From CALLPQ01 sp038531745 (GTDB lineage: Bacteria > Pseudomonadota > Alphaproteobacteria > Caulobacterales > Parvularculaceae), in contig JBCBBJ010000003.1 of the NCBI GenBank assembly GCA_038531745.1, positions 244,318 through 308,317 of the forward strand: 64,000 nucleotides of DNA, in the 5' to 3' direction. The notes below the pieces were generated by a model. The model saw only the letters and a program-made list of their open reading frames with translations. It had not been told where the DNA came from and made no database searches. Every line of letters begins with the position of its first letter. Position 1 is the stretch's first letter. The translations under genes and the position numbers were made by a program. This document shows, piece after piece, positions 53,583 to 61,300 of the stretch.

Positions 53583-55238
53583 TTACTGAGCAACCGGGCG
53601 CGAGCGCCGCGGCGTTGACATGGAGTAACGCTCCCGGACTGCAATGGCACTCACATTGGTGGACGCCGCGGGTGCCACAGTTTCGCTGTCGTTTAACGGC
53701 GTGATGACGCTCACAGCATTGCCCGGCACTACCGGCGCTTGACCTTCGGCCAGCTTATCACCGCGAGCACCCCAATGGTCACGCAGCTTAGCTGTCAGTT
53801 GATCCACCGTTTCGTCGCCTGTCACATCAACGCTAAACGGATCAAAACCCATGGCCGAGTGCATATTGGCAAATGCGTTTTGCAAATCTGCCAGCGCGAT
53901 ATCAAATTTTGCCTCCGCCACGAGCTTGTTCATCTGCTCACGGATAAAAGTCTGTTTCGATATCCGGCGGGTATCGTAACCTGCCCGGATCTGGTCAAGA
54001 ATATTGGTTTGCACGCCGTGATAGCGTTGAATGGTGTCAACCTTGCGCCGGGATAGCTCAAACCGGATGCGGCTCACATGAACCTGCGTGACCACGGCCA
54101 TGGTGACGGCCAATTCGCGTTGACGTAACAAGGCGCCTTGGGCCTTCACCGTTGCCTTGCGCGCAGGATAGCGGAAAGCTTCAACGAGGTTCCAACTGGC
54201 ACGTGCACCCCACCCGGCCCAGTTATTATTGAACAGGAAATCATTGGAATCATAGTTAAACCCGCCATAGGCGCGCAAACTCGGCAGCAAATCGAGGAGC
54301 GCCGCCGTGGCTTCCTTTTCATTAATCCGCTTTCGGTAGGAGGCTTCGCGCAATTCCGGGCGATTGCGCAAGGCCGCGCGAACCATATCATCAGGGGACA
54401 GCGCAAAATCGATTGATGCGGTATCCCGGCTTGGCAACACAAGCTCAAAAGGCTCACCGGGATCAATATTGATCAGCGCTGCCAATTGCTGTTTCGAGAC
54501 GGCCAACTCCTGTTGAAGGTTCTGGATCTCTTCCTTGATGGTTAGCAATTCGCGCTGATAGGTCAGCGTTGACAGCGGCGCCGTTTGGCGCCGCGCATAG
54601 GCACTCTCAGAGGCTTGGAGCACGCCCTCAATATCAGCTTCCAAGGTTGTCAGCTTACGGATCAAGCGTTCTGCACTGACGGCACGCCAATAGGCGGTGC
54701 GCACATCTTCAATGACGCGGTTGACCACGCTACGCTTGCGTTCATTGGCGATCATCACCTCGTCGGCCGCCTGTTTTGCGCGGATATATGACAAGCCAAA
54801 ATCAAGCAAATCGTAACTCAGATTGATGTCGCTAGAGAAGATATCGCGTTCGGCGGAGGTTGAAGACACAAGCGATTGCGCCCCCACTTCGCGCGGGCCT
54901 AGCAACTGGCTGGAGCTGGCCCCGGAGAAATTACTACGACCAGCATAGCCGGCACCGGCCACTACTTGCGGCAATAGATCGTACCGGGACAGATTAAGCT
55001 CTTTGGAGCGGAGCGCCTGCTCCATCAACTCAACATTGTAATCGAGATTATACTTGATGGCGCGGGCCATTGCCTCATAAAGCGATATGGGTCTAACCAC
55101 CGCTTCCTGATCGCTAATCATGGCGGCGGCCCGATCGGTTGCCTGGGCTTCCAATTCGGTTTCATCAAACGGATCAGGGGTGACAGCGCAGCCGGCCAGA
55201 AGAAGCGGGATGGCGGCGGTCATTAGAAGTTTTTTCAT
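53583..55238 (-). CDS. TolC-family outer-membrane efflux/secretion lipoprotein
   Basis: 551 residues from the ATG at 55238 after GGAGGGGC; a frame to 55316 is unsupported. The lipobox LLAGC gives a lipid-anchored start (about Cys17). Two outer-membrane-factor halves follow: SLYEAMARAIKYNLDYNVEL with the coiled RTAYWRAVSAERLIRKLTTL, and DDMVRAALRNRPELREASYR with a second long helix pair. It should form the outer-membrane tunnel of a type I secretion or efflux system. It is 77 bp downstream of the giant protein gene on the same strand, suggesting it exports that protein. No ABC or membrane-fusion gene is visible. Confidence 0.9.
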   Translation of the reverse strand: MKKLLMTAAIPLLLAGCAVTPDPFDETELEAQATDRAAAMISDQEAVVRPISLYEAMARAIKYNLDYNVELMEQALRSKELNLSRYDLLPQVVAGAGYAGRSNFSGASSSQLLGPREVGAQSLVSSTSAERDIFSSDINLSYDLLDFGLSYIRAKQAADEVMIANERKRSVVNRVIEDVRTAYWRAVSAERLIRKLTTLEADIEGVLQASESAYARRQTAPLSTLTYQRELLTIKEEIQNLQQELAVSKQQLAALINIDPGEPFELVLPSRDTASIDFALSPDDMVRAALRNRPELREASYRKRINEKEATAALLDLLPSLRAYGGFNYDSNDFLFNNNWAGWGARASWNLVEAFRYPARKATVKAQGALLRQRELAVTMAVVTQVHVSRIRFELSRRKVDTIQRYHGVQTNILDQIRAGYDTRRISKQTFIREQMNKLVAEAKFDIALADLQNAFANMHSAMGFDPFSVDVTGDETVDQLTAKLRDHWGARGDKLAEGQAPVVPGNAVSVITPLNDSETVAPAASTNVSAIAVRERYSMSTPRRSRPVAQ

Positions 55239-55315
55239 GGGGTTTGCCCCTCCAGGCAGATTTTTTTTCAGGTTATTGAGAAGTGAGCGCGGGTCGTTTC
55301 GGGTCTGACAGGGCA

Positions 55316-58300
55316 TCAGCGTTGCCCCCTCAGAATAATATCGACCGACGCATCATTGGTAGACGGATCAAGCGATGCGGTTTGCAACTGCTCAGAAAAG
55401 CTGCTGCCATAGGCTTTGTCCGACCGTTTCAGTTCCCTGATTTCACCGGTTGCCGTATCGATTTCGACAATCCGGGTCACATGACCGCCGCCCCCGCGAA
55501 GTCCTGTGATTTTGAAGGTTACCGCCTCCACATTGGCCGGCCGATCAATGATCAGAAGGCCATCGGGAGAGAACGAGACCCAGGAAGGCAGGGCGCGGCC
55601 ATCACCAAGGGTGGCGGTATATTCGTTGAAACCGCGAGATTGATTACGATCAATCGTATCGTAGGTCTCAACATAGAGTGCGTTGTCACGGAAGAAGGTG
55701 TCGATAACAAACTGGCCGGTTTTGGCATTGGTATCGATACTCTGCGTACCGCTCACATCAATCCTCGAGGAGAAGGCAGATGAGCCCTCGATCGCGAAGT
55801 GGTCAATCCCATCAGCGGCGAGAACGTCACGCCCATCAAGGACTTTTTTCAGGCTTAACGCCTCCCCGTCAGGGTCGGAACGATCCCCATCCGTGAACAG
55901 GGTGTTCCCGTTGAGGGAGCGCACGCCATTGACCGTATCAAGAATAATCTGATCAGCGGCAATCCGCTTAAGGCCGGCCTCTTGGACGCGATCGCGCGCA
56001 CCCTGGTTAAGACCGCCATCGACCGGTTGGCCAAAGCTGATGATCTGTTCAATATCTGCGTTCCCAAGGATGTTGAGCGGTACATCAATCGGCGTAATAC
56101 CGCCATCGCCATCATTGGCAAAGACACGGACCGGGCCCGATGGTGTTCCCACCACTGGCGTACCGCTGAGAACACCCGTAGCGGGATCGAGCGTGAGGCC
56201 TTCAGGCAAATCAGGCGCGGTGAAGCGAAGCGGATCGCCGTCTTCATCGGTAAACTGACTACTCAGATCAACATCAATACTCTCACCCACCGGCACATTG
56301 ATGGGGTCAATGGGTCCGGCCACCGGCGCCGGGTTTTCAGCCCTGATCGTGAAGAGATCGGTGACGATACCGCCTTGTGGGTCCGCGGCGGTCACAATGA
56401 CCGTAAAGGGCCCGTCAACGGAGGCATGGATATCCAGCGTACCTGAGATCACCCCCGTATCGGGATCAATCTCAAAGCCTGGTGGTAAGCCTTCAGCTGC
56501 GAAGGTTAGCGGATCACCATCGGGATCACTGAAGTTACCGGCAACCGGAATTTCCACTGGTGAGCCATCCATCGCCGTAACATCTGACTGCGGACGATCA
56601 AGTACCGGCGCAATATTGTCGACGGTCCAGACAAAGCTCTCCACGGTCATCACGCCCATACCATCATCGGCGGTCACAACGACCACATAGGGGCCACCGG
56701 CACTGGCGTCATTGGGCAACATGCCCGTGACGAGCCCGGTATCCGGATCAATCATCAAACCGGGGGGCAGACCCTGTGCGGTGAAGGTTAGTGGATCACC
56801 ATCGGGATCAGCGAAGTTCATGCCGAGGTCCACCGGATCAATCGTCTCCCCATCAGTATTTTGACGGTTTGGCAATTGTGTAACAAGCGCCGGATTATCA
56901 TTGTTAATCCGCCAGACAAACGTCTCCGTTGCGACCCCGCCCTGACCATCATTGGCCGTGAGCGTGACGATGTAAGGTTCCTGCAGCGAGGCATCGGGCG
57001 GCAAGGTGCCGGTGATAAGGCCGGTGTCAGGATCAATCGTTACCCCCGGTGGCAAGCCCTCTACGGTATAGGTCAAAGGATCGCCATCGGGATTGGGGTC
57101 TTCGAAGGCATTGGTGATATCAATCGCAACGGTTTCGCCGTCGAGATTGGCCTGGTTGGGCACAAGCTCAACAACCACAGGCGGCAAATTATCCACCGTC
57201 CAGAGGAACGGAACCGAGACCTCAAGACCGGACGGGTCTGTCGCCGTAACCGTGACAACATAAGGTCCACCCACGGAAGCATCGCCCGGTAGCATTCCGG
57301 TGATGACGCCCGTTTGAAGATCAATCATCAGGCCCGGCGGTAAGCCTTGCGCCGTGAATGTGAGCGAATCGCCATCGGGATCGGAGAAATTCCCCGACAC
57401 ATCCACAGGTGTGATCGTGTCGCCATCGCTATTCATGCGATCTGGCAGGGCTGGACCCGCCACCGGCGTGTCATTTTCCGCGCCGATATCAAGCGAAACG
57501 GTTGCTGTGTCTGTGCCCCCTTCACCATCATCAATGGTATAGACAAACTCGTCCGTACCGGTTTGATTGAGCGCCGGGGTATAGGTTAGCGAACCTGACT
57601 CTTCCAGGATGACCGTAGCACCGGACGGCAGGGTAACCGGCGCGCCCACGGTAAGCGGCATGCCATTGACCTCGGTGACCATAATCGGATCACCATCGGG
57701 ATCGACATCATTGTCGAGCACGTCAATGAAGGTTGGCGTATCCTCCGTCACCGGTATGACCCCATCATCGGTCGCCATGGGTGGCGGGTTTTCAATCACA
57801 TAGGTGACAGGGACATCCACTGTGCCGCCATTGGGGTCAGAGACCGTAACGATCACCGGATATTCGCCGTCGCCATTTGGGCCGCCTTGGGAGGCTGACG
57901 GATCCGGCGTACCGGAAATAATACCAGTATCCGGATCAATCATGAGACCAGGGGGCAAGTCCGGTGCACTGAAGACAAGCGGATCGCCATCGGGGTCTTC
58001 CACAAAGGTGCTGATATCCAATGGCGGAACGGGTGTACCGTCTTCAGCCGGTTGGTTCGGAATCACATCAGGCGCAACGGGGTCGTCCGCCACCGGATCA
58101 ACGGTTATGGTTACCGTGGCCGTATCGGTCCCGCCATTGCCATCATCAATGGTGTAGGTGAACGTGTCTGTCCCGTTAAATTGCGGACCGGGCAAATAGG
58201 TGACCGTGCCATCGGGATTGATGGTAACGGTACCGTTGGCAGGCGGTGTTACCGCCGTCACCGTCAACGGGTCCCCGTCGGGGTCCGTGTCATCAGCCAA

Positions 58301-61300
58301 AACGGCCAGGGTGATCGGCGTATCCTCCGGCGTTGATGCCGAATTATCCATGGCAAGCGGTACCGGGTTGGTCACCGTCCATACAAAGCTGGTGGAGACG
58401 AGATCACCATCGGGGTCCGTCGCGGTGATGGTCACATCATAAGGACCGTTTTGCGACGCATCGGGATCAATCATCCCGGTAATCACCCCGGTAACCGGGT
58501 CAAGCATTAAACCGGGTGGCAAGCCATTAGCCGTGAAGGTCAACGGATCCCCATCGGAATCAGAGAAGTTAGTCGAGACGTCAACCGGTACGACCATGTC
58601 GCCGTCAACATTCATCATATCGGTGATAGGCGCAGCAACACGCTGGTCCGGCTCGGCGGGGACATTGACCGTAACCGTGGCCGTATCGGTGCCCCCATTG
58701 CCATCATCAATGGTGTAGGTAAACGTATCCGTCCCTTCAAAATTCGGGTCCGGCGTATAGGTGAGCGTACCATCGGGGTTGATCACCACGGTACCATTAT
58801 CGGGCTGTGTGGTTGAGGTCACCGTCAGCGGGTCCCCATCGGGGTCGCTATCATTGCCAAGCACGTCGAAGGTCACCGGCGTGTCTTCTGGCGTACCCAC
58901 CACATTGTTCAGGGCTTCGGGTGCTGGATTATCCACGGTCCAAGTAAAGGTCGTGGAGCCGAGATTACCATCGGGGTTACTCACCGTCACGGTGACCGTG
59001 TACGGACCACCCTGGGAGGCATCGGGGTCAATGGTGCCTGAAATCTCACCCGTCATGGGGTCAAGCATCAAACCCGGCGGCAAGCCAATGGCCGTGAAGG
59101 TCAGGGGATCACCATCGGGATCAGAGAAATTCCCTGACACATCAATCGGATCAACCAAATCTGCGTCAACATTCATCATATCCGCGATGGGTGTTGCCGT
59201 TGGCTGATCAGGTGCGTTGGGTACGTTGACGGTTACCGTTGCGGTATCGGTGCCACCATTCCCGTCACTGATTGTGTAGGTGAATGTGTCCGTACCCTGA
59301 AAATTCGGCTCCGGCGTGTAAGTCAAGGTGCCGTCAGGATTGATCACCACGGTGCCATTTTCGGGCTGTGTGGTTGAGGTCACCGTCAGCGGGTCGCCAT
59401 CGGGGTCGGTGTCATCACCCACCACATCAAAGGTCACGGGCGTATCCTCCGGCGTGCCGGTGGTGTTGTCCGTCGCCTCCGGACCCGGGTTTGTCACATC
59501 CCACTCAAAGACCGTGGTTATGATTTCACCATCGGGGTTCACACCGGTGATGGTTACCATGTACGGACCATCCACCGACGCATCGGGCGGCAAGGTACCG
59601 GTAATGATACCCGTCATCGGGTCAATCATGAGCCCCGGTGGCAAGCCACTGGCCGTAAAGGTTAAGGGATCGCCATCGGGGTCCATGAAGGTTGTGGACA
59701 CATCAAGCGGCGGGATCATCTCCCCATCAGTATTCGACTGATCGGGCACCGGTGACACAACAGGCGCATCGTTCATACCCATAATGGTATAGGTCACCAC
59801 GGCCGTATCGGTGCCGCCATTGCCATCATCGATTTGATAGACAATGCTGGTGGTAACGGTTTCCCCCTCCATGAGGCTGTTGAATTCGCCATTGGGCTGG
59901 AAGGCGATGGTGCCGTCGGGCTGAATGGTGAATAGACCACCATTGTCGCCGGGCACGGCAACGCCAACACCGTCGCCATCCATTGCACCAGCAAGTGGTG
60001 TTTCATCCGTACCCGTTAGAACGCGGGTCACGGTCAGGACGTCTCCCTCCGGATCGCTATCCATGCCATTGCCATTGTCCGGCAGAACGCTGCGCGTGGC
60101 GGCAACGTCCTCCGGCGTGGTGAAGCTGTCATCCTGCGCGATTGGCAGATCATTGACCGGGGCCACCATCACCGTCAGCATGGCCGTCACGGGCGTACCG
60201 TCATCGTCCATCACCTGATAGGTGATCGGCGTGACGGGGCCGTTGAAGTTCGGCTCTGGCGTAAAGGTGATGTCGCCGCTCATTGGGTCGACCTCAAAGG
60301 TGCCTTCGCCCGGAACCGTCAGCATTGTGACGAACGTGCCGGGATTATTCGGGTCTTCGATCATCACAGTGGCCGGCTCGATCATGCCGTCGGGGTCGGA
60401 GTCATTGCCAACAACGGGGATCGTTACCGGCATGTCCTCCGGCGTTGTCGCCATGTCATCCATCGCCACCGGCGGATCGTTCACGTCGCCGACGGTAATA
60501 TCCACCGTCGCGGTGTCCGTTCCGCCATTACCATCATCAACCGTATAGGTCAGTTGCGGCACTGGACCGTTATAGTTCGGCGCGGGTGCAAAGGTCAGAT
60601 CACCATTGGTAGCAACCGTCAGGGTACCGATGGGATCGCCATTGATATCGGTAATTGGCGCCGCCATGCCGAGCGGCAAGGTATTGGGCATGCCGTCGCC
60701 ATCGCTATCCAACTGCACATCGGTGACCGTTAGTGTGTCCATTTCCGGATCGGTGTCGACGCCGTTTGCCGTAATGATATTGGTCATCAGCGGTGTGTCT
60801 TCGGGCGTTGTCAGAACATCATTTTCTGCAACCGGATCGCTGTTGGCACTGTTGCGGTTAAGGGTGACGGTCGCGCTATCGGTACCGCCATTGCCATCGG
60901 AAATGGTGTAGTCAAACGTTTCCGGACCCGTCGCCAGCATTGGGGTTGTTACCGTCACCGTGCCGTCAGTGTTCACGGTTACTTGCGTGCCGGACGCCAG
61001 TGTTACCACCTGCCCAGGCGCAGTAATCGCAATCGGATTGGCGGGATCAGCCGGGTCGATGATCTCGGTGATCGTCAGCGAATCACCGTCTGGATCGCGG
61101 TCGGCAACCGCACCATTGGCGCCGGTTCCACCCACAAGATCGATAGTCGTCGGCGTGGCCCCAGTTACTGCAATCGGGCCATCATCCTCGGCAACAGGCG
61201 GATCGTTGGGATCACGGAAATCAAGATCATTAACGAGCGGTGTTGCAGTGCCAACCGAGGCGTCGCCGCCAGCATCAGGCAGATAGCGCCCGCCTGTATT

